Under the pieces are notes generated by a model, which was given only the letters and a program-made list of their open reading frames with translations, was not told where the DNA came from and ran no database searches. From Portulaca oleracea (Eukaryota; Streptophyta; Magnoliopsida; Caryophyllales; Portulacaceae): a DNA stretch of 64,000 bases. The translations under genes were made by a program, and so were the position numbers. The stretch is taken from NCBI GenBank assembly GCA_029582165.1, contig CM055876.1:22654817-22718816 (forward strand). Reading direction: 5' to 3'. Position 1 is the stretch's first letter, and the number at the start of each line of letters is the position of its first letter. This document shows, piece by piece, positions 46,095-58,900 of the stretch.

Positions 46095-47208
46095 GAGGTT
46101 CCAATTTGTAATAAACAAATGAACGATTTAATTTTGTTTTTCAATTGTCCAACACTACCACTCCACCACCACCTGTTTCAATTGCCCATAACCACCACCC
46201 TATCGGCTATCACCACCTGTTTCAAATTTTCAATTGCCCAAAGCCACCAACCCACCACCACCCATGGCCGCCGATCACCCTAGCACTGGAAACCACCTCC
46301 AACCACTCTTAGCATGGGTGACTGATGCTTAGACCACCCATTTCCCTCTTCTTGAGATTCTTTGCTTTGCCAGGTTTTTAAAGCAAAATATGTCAGCAAA
46401 TGCTCATTTCTCAAGTTTGCTTTAGGGGATTGCCCCAGCCACCCTTGAAGAGTTATATGGGTTACCAACGTTTTTTGAAAGGAAGTTTTGATGTGGAGGG
46501 TTGGGAATGAGCAAGACCTTGACATAAGACAGTCTCTTAAAATATGACTGGTATATTCCACTTTTATTGAGAGAAATGGTTCGATAATATAGTTATACCA
46601 CAGATCTTTGTTGACCCAAATTTGATACATTTCAAATTTTCAACAAATTTAACAACAATATATGCTGGCCTCATCAAGCTCCACATTCTCAGCCTGCATC
46701 CTCTTAGAAATCTCAACCTTTCAATCTTTCATCAGACACTTGAGCTTGACATTCCAGTTATGAGCTTCACATTTCATCAAACACTTGGTGTTGCATCGAC
46801 CAACCATCCAACATAACAGTACATTGTAGCAATACCTAGAGAGCAGTATGCAGAACATGTTAAGTGCAAGGAGTTTGTTATGGTGGAACCCTGAGGTAAG
46901 AAGAAACCCATGAGGTTGGCGTATGTGTTTGGCTGAGGAGCAGAGCCTCAGCAAGAAAATTAGATGGTACAATGTGTCTGCTGTTCAGACAGCGTTCTCA
47001 TTAAAATTTAACCTAACAGTGTCGAATTTCCATTACATCCTGTGCCTCAGGGTCCCAGAATTTGTGGGAGCATCAAAATAAAGATTACTCAATTGGCCTA
47101 TGTAACTACAACTACCAAAATTTCAGCCTTGGTGCAAGAAAAGAAAACTGATTCACAACACTAGCCCTGAAAAGACATTGGCAGTATGCAAAATTGCAAA
47201 TGTTTAAG
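46095..47208. other. Spacer between the small ORF and RNA helicase 32
   Basis: Around 46150-46310 the sequence is CCACCACC-rich low complexity. Around 46680-46800 it holds short repeats of tcaacctttcaatctttcatcagacact-like text. No supported gene; the 3'UTR of the helicase should lie near 47000-47208. Confidence 0.4.
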
Positions 47209-50200
47209 CTAAGGATGCATTGAGCTGAGCAACTTGAGAGCCAAGGCTTCTTGTTCAGCAAGAGACACATTTTTGGTGTCAATCTTAATTTCCTTCTCGT
47301 CTTCCCTTTCAACATCGCTGTCACTGTCAAAGTATACCTTAGATTTCTTGTTGGATCTGCTTGGAGTTTCTTCACCTGATTCTGAGACATCATCTTCTTC
47401 CTCAGATCTTCCCCTCTTCAACTTCAGTTTCTGTTTCATTCTTTTCTCCTTCAGGAGTTGACGGGCATGGATTTTGTCCACTTTGTCCTCCTGCTTCAAC
47501 ATCTCCCTCACTTTCTGATATCGCTCTTGCACTGCCAGATAAAGAAAATAACGATTAACATTCATTTCCCTTTCAATTTTCTAACTTGCAATGAAGTTTA
47601 TTCAAGTCATATGTCCATCTTGCCAATGCAACAAATCCAATCTTAAATAGCATATACACACACATCCAAAAGTTACTGATAAAATTTATGTTCAATGTAC
47701 ACTACATCTTCCAAACCTCAAATCAACAACATAGTCTCTGTTCAACGGCCCTGTTAGATTATCTGTTACTTGGAAGCAATTGTAGCCATGCAAAGCATCA
47801 AATGTCCTTCATAGGTAGGTGTTGAACTCGGTAAAAATCTCTAAGATTTTGGCATTTTAAGGCTGAATACAAAGTGTTACCTCATGCTGGGGTGGGGTGT
47901 TAAGCATCTGACCCAGATGAGGAGTTTACAACACTTTCCATCCTATCCCTTTAGTATGTTCAGGAGGATGTCTGAGTTGCATCTAAATTTATCGTGGAAT
48001 CCCCCAACTCAACACACCCCCCCCCCCCCCCAACAACAAAAAAAAAAATTAAAAATACTCATGTAAAAATCCTGTGAGTCACCAAATTAGAAGACTAGGA
48101 GCATGAAGCAGTATCAGTAATTTAGGCCAGAGAAAATATATCAATCAGCAAAGGGGGTTTTCTTGCAAGCAAGACAGTTCAATCATATCTTTTCGCTGTT
48201 TCTAAAGGTCTCTTTCCTACTTCACTGAGTGTTATCTGATTTTGCAAATATAAGAACAAACAAAATATAGTATAACCAAAAGTTAATAGATACCCGATCA
48301 AAGAACTCCTACAGTCCTACATCTAAATAAATGTTCTATAACTTGCCAGTTTCTAGTTGAATTTATGTAGGATATATCAAGTGCTACAGCAAAACCACAA
48401 AGGTCTACAAGGGCCAAGACTTAAATATGAATATATTCAAATCTCTAGAAATTTTAAACAATAAAATAAGTCCACATTTTAAGGGATCTTAGATCACGCA
48501 ACAGTTCACTGTTCTGCACCCAAACATGTTTTATGTGAATTAAACAATAAGATGGCCATATAAATGCCTGCACATTAAATTATCCTCCAGGCATCAAACT
48601 AGCAACTAGTGAACAATGTATTTCCTACTTACAGCAGCAAACTAAGTTGGCAGGATTCTAATTCAATTAAAGTAGTCATGTTTAAAGTATTGTATTCTAT
48701 GTTAGTTTGCTTTATTTTGACGTCCCTCAACCTCAAATGGTGTCTGTTTATTTAATTAACTTAAATGCTGAAATTCACAGCACGTTAAATTTGGAGGGTT
48801 GTAAACCTCTAGAACATCAACCATTATATAAGTACCTATTCAGGCATATCAGAAGTATTTTTAGCAATCTGGCACCTATAGACACAAAAAGCAGTGGAGA
48901 GAGAGATTCATTTTAAAAGGAATTCTAATGTTATCTTCCGGTGATGAGTGAAAAGCAGAGAATGTAGCACCAGAGTTCCAGCACGAATACACACAATACC
49001 TGGTATCCAGTTGTAAATAGGGAGTTAAGGTTAAAATTCCACACTGTATTCCCAAAAAACAGCATACCTTTATCCAAATTAACTGTAGCTGTGTCGGTGT
49101 TACTTCTATCTGCTATAGTTGCAAGGGGTGGAAGAACATTGCCCTCTTCGTCAAAAACTACCCTTGTGCCTAGAGGTCTGTGCGGATTGATTTTCAGCTT
49201 CTTTTTCTTCAAAAGCCTGGTGGCAGGCCTAAACAATCGAATGATTGAAAATAAGTTCAAAATGAAAGATGATGGAGCAAACTTTTCCATAATCCATCTT
49301 TTTACTTAGAGAGAGGATTTCTGTTCTGCAGAATATGTCATCATCAGAGATCCTATATAAAAACTTCTCTAGGGGATAGATGAACTTACACAACATCTTT
49401 GATTTCAGTTATTGCTGGCTTTGCTTCAGGCAAACTCCCTTCCCCTAAAAGATCATTATCTGATTCATCTTCATCAGATTTATCAATGCCTGTTGCTGGA
49501 GAGTCTAACAAAGTTTCAGCAGCAGATTCATCTAATTCAACAGTGGGTTCTACTTTTGAAGAACCTTGGCCCACACTTTTTCGATTTACGAAACGAATTT
49601 TTGGAGTAATTGGCAAACCCATCGAAGCAGAGAATTCATTAATCGGAAGCTTCATCACATCGAATATTTCTTTGTCTTTTTCTTTACTAATAGCCTTTAA
49701 GTATGTGATGAATGCCCTTCGAGCCAAAGGCTGCATATCAGGATACTTAACCAACAAAGATGATAACAAAGGAGATACTGATTGCAATCTCTCTTTCTTC
49801 ACCTGAAAGATTGACAATAACAAGATCAATAATTAATTACCCCCTAAGATTACTCACTATTTATTTTTTGTTGTTATTGGAAGCTGTTATCTTTAATTAT
49901 GGAGAAACAGCAAGAAGCATCTTGAAGATTACCTCCTTTGCACGAATGGGAATTTTTGCCTCCTTCAGCCTTTCAAGCATTTTAATCTCTGAGGGATCCA
50001 GAAATAACACAGCTCGTCCACCAGTATTGTATCGGGCTGTTCGACCAACTCTGTGTATGTAAGTTTCAACATCTTGGGGGCAATCCACCTAACGAATAAA
50101 CTTAGTGAGTGTAGATCAAATCTCAAATACACCCAATTCCAAAATGCAATAAACACTCACTTGAACAACCCAGTCCACTGCTTTATCAAAATCAAGACCT

Positions 50201-53200
50201 CTTGAGCTCACATCAGTTGAGAACAGTACAGCACGCTTCTCACAAAACTGTGAATATGTCCCCAACCTCCTTTCCTGATTCATCTTTCCATGCAAACACT
50301 TCAAAGGGATACCTGGACGCAATTTTTTGAAAGTTTCAAAAACAAACTTCACCTATAGATCCAAAGTCAAACCACAATCAGTCAGCTGAAATGAACCATA
50401 GAAACAATCAAAGGGAAACAGGCTGATGCCATAAAACGACAGAGTTCCACACTTCCAAAGACCAAAAAAACTGAAAACAATGCATTATCAATGCATGTCA
50501 TCAGCGAAGCAAATAACATGGATACATGACCTGACCACTAGTTATAACTATGGCAACAAATCAAAGACAAGAACCTACCTGCTTACGACTTGTAAGGAAC
50601 ACTATGATCCTGGAATTCAAGTGGGCTTTTATGAAACTCCACAAAAGGTCCAACTTCTGGTGTAGAGGAACAATAGTGGCAGTTTGCTGCAAGCGGTTAG
50701 GAGTGGCAGTAGTAGCCTCCTCATGAACACTAATATATTCAGGGTCTTTCAAACTCAACCTTGCAAGCTGCTGAACTGATTTTGTTTGTGTTGCTGAAAA
50801 CAGCAACGTCTGCCTTTTCTTAGGCAGCTGCGATAATATTGCATTCATTACTTTCTTGAAACCCGCATCAAGAATCCTGTCAGCCTCATCAAGAACTAAT
50901 ATCTGCCACAGGAAAGACACACAAGTAACCACAAAGCCATGCAAAATACCAACAAAAGACAAAGCTAAGAAGTGATAGCATATTTCCTGCCATGACTGCT
51001 TGTAGGCTCTAAAGGACATAGACGTCTATCGAGGATTGTACATAAGGACAAGCTTCATGATGAAAATCTGAGCGCATTGACATGGTTAAGAAACTAAAAT
51101 GATGTACAAGCTGACCATACTCTACTTAATTTTCATCTTTGACCGAAAAAAAATATCATTGGATGAAACCAGAAGATCAATAGAAAACTGTAAAACTAAC
51201 AAATAAGGAAGAAGAGAAAGGATCAGTGGACCTTAAGCTGAGAGCACTCAAAATTTGGAGTTTCATCCATATGCTGCAGCAGCCTTCCAGGAGTGCAGAC
51301 AAGGATATTCATTTCATTCACACGTTCCTTCTCTACTTCTACACCTTTGCGACCACCAATCAGAAGACCAGCACTGAAGCCATGGTGCTTTCCTACTGCC
51401 CGCAGAACTTCAAAAAGTTGACTGGCGAGCTCTCGAGTGGGAGATATGATGATGCAGCCCACTCCATCCTCTGGACCCCATCTTTCTTTATATAACTTCT
51501 CTAAAATCTGAGAACACAACCAAGATTGCTAAAGCAAATTCAAGAAAGGACAGGCAAACTTTAATGATAATCATCACCATACATGCTTGTCTGATCAAGT
51601 AAAGAGAGTAAATGGTAAGTATAAAACAACTATGTTTTCAAATTACATGGCCATGCAAACGAAGTATATGGTGCAATTATAAAAATATTGAAGACTAACA
51701 GGCCTGGGCAAGTGTCGAGCCAGGCAATATGATATGCTATCGATAATGAAGCAGGACAAGTCAGCCATCATCTGAGAATCTAGGGTTTGGCCAAGGAATT
51801 TCAGAATATTTCAATAAGAGATGCTTCCTTTTTGCTAACATAATTTTTTGCTAATGCCACCTCCACTCACTCACTCATGTAACCAGTATTAAAAACGTTA
51901 AGGCTTTACTCTCACCCTTGGTTCTCCACCACCAGAATCCAGTCAATAACACACATCCTACTTTTAACCTCTAGCCATGGGAGACCACAATCATAGAGTG
52001 AAATGCAACAAAAAGGAGCACTAGTAGCTAGTTGAGAAATTGATTTCCATTAAGTGTGTCATATTGCTTCTTATAGCACAATAAGGCATGGAAAACTCTT
52101 TCATGCTTAATAGAGAGAAAGTGAGATTTTGATGCTTATTAGAAAGCAGATCCGCCATTACAAAATAATAGGGGTGAGAATCACCTCATACATTTATCAG
52201 ATGGCGAACTTGAAACTTCACACTCGTGCACAAGTCGCACCCTATGTTTGGTAGGATTCCTAAGTATTGACTTGAAGTGGTTTTCAACAACACAATACAC
52301 TCACAAAGGTGTTTTATCAAACAACAAAACACATGTTTACTGTAAATTCATCCACAAATTTGTCCATAATAAAACAAAGGTGTTTTAATCAAACAAAGGT
52401 GTTTTATCAAACAACAAAACACACATTTACTGTAAATTCATCCACAAATTTGCTTCAAGAGAATTTTCGCACAGTGTTCATGCTTTCAGCAAGTTGCACC
52501 CCGAAACTCCTTACATCTGATTTCTGGATTCATGTTTCAGCACTGGCAACATTGTCACCGAACAATTCAGAAATCCTTAATCTCAAATTTATCCATAATA
52601 TTTCTACTGCACCATGCCAGTCTAATGTACAGAATGGATCAAATGCAAATGTCAACCCCGGGGAAGAGGGATTATAAGTTATAACCCACATGATAAAAGG
52701 CGACTTGATGAAGCTACTTTTAGAGAAAGGTGAAATACAAATTCTTCAAGCAACTCCCCATGCAACCATTCGGCTGAAGCAAAGAAATAGAAAAAATGTT
52801 TATGGGGTTGAAGTGTGTATTGAGAGGTTGAAGGATAACAGGCTCAAGCAGTTATTCTTTTGGAAGGAATAGATATAATGTATTTTGGAAGGAGGATATC
52901 TTGTGCTCTTCTTTTTTTGTGATGCCATTGATTTTGTAGATAGCCTTTCCTCGGGGTAATTAGTCTTTTTGAAGTGTGTCACTTCACTTTGGTTTTTGTT
53001 GACAGCCTATCCTTTGGGTAGGATTACAAGGTATTTTTGATGATTGTTGAGCATCTATCTCTTGTAATTTCTCTAATTATTGAATTATCTTGTCCTATAA
53101 AAAATTACCTCAACTTTTCAGCCCAGTAGCAACAAAAGCAGCAGTAATTAGCAAGCATGTCTACAGTTATATACATCTCAGTTGCATATTGCAAGGCTTT

Positions 53201-53889
53201 ATCCTTTCAACTGTCTTTCACTGAAGTGAATCTGGCACTCAGATTTCCAGTGTTCCATGACAGTACACCACAAACAATACATCAAAAACTAGCACATACT
53301 AAAACTTCTCATAATCACCATCAACATGACTAGCCACAACACCCAAAGTTGACATCTCTATTTCCAAGACCTTACCTTTACATAACCACTATAAGACATT
53401 AAGATCAATTCCAAGACACACACCAAAAGTATCGTACCAAGTAAAATCATCCAATGCAGCAATAAAAATAATCCAAACAGAAAACAAAATCATGAATTAA
53501 CAACTTACTGGAATGACAAATGCTAGTGTCTTGCCAGAGCCAGTTTGCGCAGCACCAAGAATATCACGACCACAAAGAGAATGAGGCAGAGAGGCCCTCT
53601 GAATGTCAGTCATCTTGGTATACTTAGAACCCCTCAACCCATCCTTAGTCTTCTTTGATAGTGGCAATTGCTTGAACAGCTCAACCCCAACATACCTGGA
53701 AAATGTATCATCACCAAGTTTACCCACCGGGGAGTCGTTGGGCAAGGGAGGAGAAGCAAGAGGATTGGACCCCGAACTGGGTTTGCCAAATTCAATCCAC
53801 TGTTGAAGGAGTTGGATTTCTTCGGCCTCTTGTTGCCGTCTTTGCTTTGCCAAGTTACGCCGCTGCGACTGTGACTTTGGTCTTCTCAT
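47209..53889 (-). CDS. RH32: DEAD-box ATP-dependent RNA helicase 32 (Dbp4/DDX10 family)
   Basis: Dbp4-type helicases release snoRNAs and remodel the small-subunit processome in the nucleolus; plant RH32 is the ortholog. Eight exons: 53889-53509, 51507-51232, 50902-50579, 50352-50161, 50088-49933, 49802-49390, 49228-49068 and 47531-47209. Phases agree and give 741 residues, the family size. Motifs in order: Q motif ([17 protein letters not shown]), I (AAQTGSGKT), Ia (PTRELASQ), Ib ([10 protein letters not shown]), II (VLDEAD), III (SAT), IV ([10 protein letters not shown]), V ([11 protein letters not shown]), VI ([11 protein letters not shown]). A C-terminal extension ends in Lys/Glu-rich low complexity and LLSSMHP. 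The first intron is about 2 kb. An internal duplication in it (52305-52452) does not touch exons. Intact. Confidence 0.95.
52305..52452. repeat. 90-bp-period direct repeat in the RH32 first intron
   Basis: About 58 bases beginning aaaggtgttttatcaaacaa occur at 52305 and again at 52395 with few changes, and a shorter piece lies between. Confidence 0.8.
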
Positions 53890-55455
53890 GCTTGGGCTGA
53901 GAGGTCGGTCGCTGTGGTGGATCCGATATTCAACGTAGCGATGCCAACAATAATTCGCACAAAATCTAGAATGGCAAAATAAATTCAGCAATTGACTTGC
54001 ACAAAAGCATTGAATTCAAGCACATCAAAGCAACCCTTCTCAAAAATACATCAAACACATCGATCAAAATAGCCCTCAACTATCGAAACATGTCAAAAAT
54101 ACCAAAATCTTTTTTGTTATTTTTGTCCCTGAACTATCTCAAACATAAAAAATACCACTTTGTGGACTTCTAACTAGACCTGGAAAAACCTATCAGAAAT
54201 CCGATCCGATCCGCTCCCAAATGTGGGAACCCAGTCTTCACCCGAAACCCAGATCAAACCAATCCGCAACCGATCCGAACCGCAACATGAAAGTTAACGG
54301 AACAAGGAAGGCATCGGAAATAATCTGAAACGACCTGACCCCTACCCAGTCATGCTAAACCCGTATCCAAAATCACGCCGAATCGAGTTTAACACGACCA
54401 GAGGCACACACCGAACCGAATCACCCGACCCGAGACACATCCGAAACGAATTTTACCCGACTCGAGACACACCCGGACCGAATTACACCTGAACCGAATT
54501 AGAACCAACCCAATTTACACCCAAAAATACCCGACCTGATTATAATCTGAACAAATTAGAACCAAACTATCAGATACCAATATAAACCAACTTTGCCTTT
54601 AAGTTGGATTTTAGTAAATTGTGATGATTACAATTTGAAACCTGCATAAAATGTATACGTAAACATATTTTAAACAATATTGTAAAGTGGATTTTGAATT
54701 TTGAGATTAGCAAACTTGTATTTTAACCTACATAAAATTTTAGAACTTAGCAAACTTGTACTCAATTTTCCAGCCCAAAACCTTCTACTGCATTCAGTAG
54801 CAAATAAGGACATTGCCCTTAACTCATAGCGCACTGTTGTGTCATGCCTGCCCATTTTTTGTTCAGTGAGTTGAAATTCTCTAAAATTCAAACTGGAATT
54901 GAGGGAAACAAAACAGGGGCAATTAACTTGCATTTGATCAACTAAAGAAGGCTTTGAGACTCAAATAACAGAAAAGATCCAGAATCAGCAACTTAATTTG
55001 ATTAATGAAGTTTACCGAAGATAGTATTCACAATGTGTATAATCTTTCTACCCACTATAAACAAACGACTATCATACATTATCACAATCTTATAAAGGAG
55101 AATAAAATTAATACTCCTGTCAAATATACAACTTCACGTTCAACCAAGCAAACCAAAAGGAACCTAACCTTCTACAATCAAGGGCTCAACAAGAGATAGG
55201 ATTCAACAAATTGCTAGAAATCAAGTCCAAACCAGAATACGAATCCGAACCCAGGTCATCAGAGTCACTCCTCAAGCGCAATCACGACTCTTTAAGCATC
55301 ATTCTATTTTCAAGAATCTTCATCAAAGTCTCGGCTCTCATCCTTCCTTTAGCACTTCCAGTGTGAGCCACTTCACCCAGCCCATCAAAAACCAACCCTA
55401 ATCCAAACTCTATCCCCAACAACCTCCTCACCAAACTGCACCAAATTGAGCAACC
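53890..55455. other. Upstream region of RH32 with a degenerate CCGAACCGAATT tract
   Basis: The RH32 5'UTR lies just above 53889. From about 54180 to 54545 the sequence is built of short degenerate units (gatccgatccg, cccgacccgagacac, ccgaaccgaatta) with no reading frame. The remainder is AT-rich. No gene seen. Confidence 0.45.
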
Positions 55456-56420
55456 CAAACAGTGGCGGATCTAGACTTCCAAGTTAGGGGTGTCCACTTA
55501 CACTAATAACTAGGGCTTGGGCAACGGGTCGGGTCGACCCATTAGTCGTGTTGGATTGGGTCGGGCCAAAGTCGACCCTTACTAATAACCTTCAATTTTT
55601 GAGGCGTAGTATGATAAAATTGAATTACAACGATCCATATTATACCCAACATTTCGCGACTTACTGAAAAAACAGCACACAAACACAAAACAAAAATCAC
55701 AAATCACAGCAAAATATTCAGCATTTACAAATCTATTTACCTAATCAGTACACAGTTAACAGTAATACCGAATTATTAACAGTAATTACTAAATCACAAA
55801 ATATAATTATTAACACAAATTATTTTACTAAATCACGTTTCACAGACTGAGGATTGTATATTTCTCAAAAATATTAAGTGACCAATGATGGACCCATGCA
55901 TATTTCAAACATATGAAGTCCAATCCAAGATTTTGGATGAAATAGGAAGCTGGAATCAAGTATTTAAGTTGTCCTTTTGAATCCACATCTATTAATTGAG
56001 GGGTGAATTTACTCGTTTACTAAATCACAGTTAACAATAATTCACAAAAGACAATTATAAATCACAAAATATAAATTTCAGTAATTTACCAAATTGGAAT
56101 GAAAAACCTAAAATTGAAATAGTGAACTGTAAACCCTAAGATTGAAAATCAGAGAATGAAAGTATGAAAACTCACAAGTAGATTTCAGTTCAGTGGGAGC
56201 CGACGTTGCCGCCTAGGGTCGAGCGTTCGGTCGCAGCAGGCAACGGCAAGCAGAGACAGAGAGAGGGTCGACAAGAAGCAACGGTTCGTGCTTCGGCGGC
56301 GCCGCGGCTGACAGGCGGTGGTTGCTGTGGCGGGGCTCTGGCCTCTGGTCGACCGTCGTATGAAGAAGAAGGGTTGCTGCTTAGTCGTGCTTTTCACTGA
56401 ATAGAAACTGAAATTTTTTT
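55456..56420 (-). repeat. Possible hAT-like transposon remnant
   Basis: It begins cagtggcggatctagacttcc, a type of end seen on decayed plant DNA transposons. On the minus strand it closes with a short ORF start near 56397 (KQQPFFFIRRSTR, then Arg/Ser-rich). I found no matching inverted end on the right, and no transposase. Boundaries and class are tentative. Confidence 0.3.
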
Positions 56421-57920
56421 TTATCTAATTTCCTCAATTAAATTTAAAACTAAAACAATAATTAATTTTTATAAAAAAAAAAATTGAGGTTTAATGGGCT
56501 GGGACAGTGGGGCGCATCACGCATGAGCTCATGGACTACAAGTGAAGAAGCAAAAAGGTTAGGTTACCCAAGCTAGTGTTCGTCGGCAGGGAGCGTAGTG
56601 AGGGCGTGTGAGTTGTGGTGTGACTGAGGCAGTGAGGCACCCAAACTAGGGTTCCAAATCTCACTTTTATTTATTTTTTTTGTCCTTCTAATCTATATCT
56701 GGAAAAATTGGTGGGGCCTACAAAATACGGCAAGGAGATTAATTTTCGAAGCAAGAGCCAATCAGGGTGAAGATAATTAATTTTATGGAGAAAATATCTC
56801 CCTCATCTACTGTATGCAGAATCGTTTCCCCCTCTCTCTCCTCTCTCCCCTCTCTCCTCTCTCTTTGTTTCACACTGGTAACTGCTTCCCCAAAACATGC
56901 GTCTGCTTCTATCTCTTCCCCCCTAGCCAAAAATCCAGAAACGACCCCCACATTTCCCTGTTCTCTATCCAACCGACTCCCCATCTTCACCTATATATCT
57001 TCCTCAACCCAACTTCTACTTCCCTCTCTGTGTAGAAGTGGTCAGCGTTGGGCAACAAGTAGCACCCAATGGTTCGTTCACATTCACAGTAACAACTTCT
57101 ACTTCCTTAACGTCACCACTGTAGGATGTAGGGTAATATTCACACGGTAAGACCCTTTCTATAAGAAGTGGAGATTGGAGAGAATTGGCGCTATGATTTT
57201 GAAGCGATTTAGGAGGAGTTTTGTCGTTGTTGCTGGATCGTTCAAGATTAGTTGAGATTTTGGAGAGCACCGGAGCAGAGTATTCACTTTTTTGGGGTTT
57301 TCGGATAGATTTTCTTTCTGTTTTGGTGTTTCCAATGTTCTTTTTTTGTGTTGATTTGAATGTTTGTAAAACAGAAAATTAAAACCCAAAAAAAAAGAGA
57401 GAACCAAATTACAAGTTCATGCCACTTTTCTATCTCTCTGCTTTCTGTTTTGGTGTTTCCAGTGTTGTGTTTTGGTGGGACATCGCAATTAGTTAGGTTA
57501 GTTGTAATGCGGTGTTTTGCTGGTGGATGACACAAAAATGGGTAAAATGGCATTTGGGTTGCAATCCAATATGTATTCCTGGTTAACAATAGAAAAGTCT
57601 TCATTCTCTCTCTTCCCCTGTTTTTCACTTCCTAACACCCAAATATATTATATATGCAGATGCAGAACAATCAAATATATGCAGATGCAGACAATCAAAT
57701 TGGCTGGAGCAAGGTGACTAACCATCAAGTCGAAGCACCTTATAACAATCCAATTTTTGTTAATGTTTTAATCCCTCTTTTATCATTAATTGTGAAAAAA
57801 CAAAAAGAACTCAATTTTGTTGTACTTATCATGATACCGACATGGCCAAGACCACAAGCAAGCTTCATTATTGTTTAAGTTTAAAGTGTTAATTGTTTTT
57901 TGAAGATAGTAATTAATTTA
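56421..57920. other. Spacer without a supported gene
   Basis: It contains C/T-rich runs near 56820-56880. A repeated tttctgttttggtgtttcca occurs near 57317 and 57443. Several medium ORFs lack conserved features. A stretch near 57040-57130 reads smoothly as Thr/Ser-rich peptide for about 30 codons but matches nothing I recognise. Confidence 0.35.
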
Positions 57921-57923
57921 TTA

Positions 57924-58038
57924 TTACTCATAAATTATAATGATTTACAATATAAAAATATCGCCATTGTAATTTTTAGAAAAATATATTTCTAATGGCG
58001 GTAATTTCATATTTTAACTCATTATAATTTATGAGTAA
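57924..58038. repeat. Long inverted repeat (45-bp arms, 25-base loop)
   Basis: The left arm 57924-57968 (ttactcataaattataatga ... gccatt) is the near-exact reverse complement of the right arm 57994-58038 (aatggcggtaa ... ttatgagtaa), with about six mismatches. It could be a short foldback MITE or a small-RNA hairpin precursor. No target duplication identified. Confidence 0.85.
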
Positions 58039-58079
58039 CTAATGATTAAAATTTAGTCAAAAGATAAATATTTTGGGAC

Positions 58080-58900
58080 GGAAGTAGTATATCATAATGA
58101 CAATATATATATATATATATATATTTGTTTATATGCTTAGTTGTATAAAATCTCTTACTTTACAATTTATATTCATTGTTTTGTAGTCATATTTTTTTTC
58201 CCTTCCGTCATATTTTTAGAAATTTTTGCCAATTATTTCTCCATACTATTTTTATTTACATTTGTTCATCTAAACTGGAACCGTTTGGAAGAACGGGCCA
58301 AAAACAACTTATTATATTATTCCTTTTTCTATTTATGTTCGTTCTTTTAAATTTAGATTTACTTTTCTAATTTGACTTTTTTAGTTTGTATGTATATAAC
58401 TCTCGTCATTCTCGCTCTGCTATACAATTAACTACCTATCAATATAACTCTCACCATTCTACAACAATCTTAAACTATTTTTTTAATACACCCGTGCATC
58501 GCTCGAATTTAAGACTAGCATGGGTTGGGGCCCAATTGACATACCCCTCGCCCTTTCAAAAGTAACTAATTTAGTTCATTCCGTACATCGCACGGGTTGA
58601 GGCCTAGTTTTCATAATTTCCAACCAAGAGTACAATGTAAAATTTGGAAATTTTCAATTTTTCTCTTCCCAAGGAAATTTTTTGATATTCATACTCACAT
58701 TCCCTCACTATCTACACCTTGGTATCTGAAACAATATTTTGAAAAATAGTGTTATTTAATTATGTGGACAGTTTTTTTAGTTAAACCTTGGTATGTGAAA
58801 AATTTTGAAATATGTTAATTAATATGGAATGGAGGAAGTATTAATTAGAATTTTGGGTGGGAAGTCAAACCTCAAAGTTTTAAAAAAACGATGAAGCCCT
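58080..58900. other. AT-rich spacer
   Basis: Contains an (AT)n run near 58104-58124 and repeated cccgtgcatcgc/ccgtacatcgcacgggttg-like phrases near 58490-58600. No gene seen. Confidence 0.4.
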
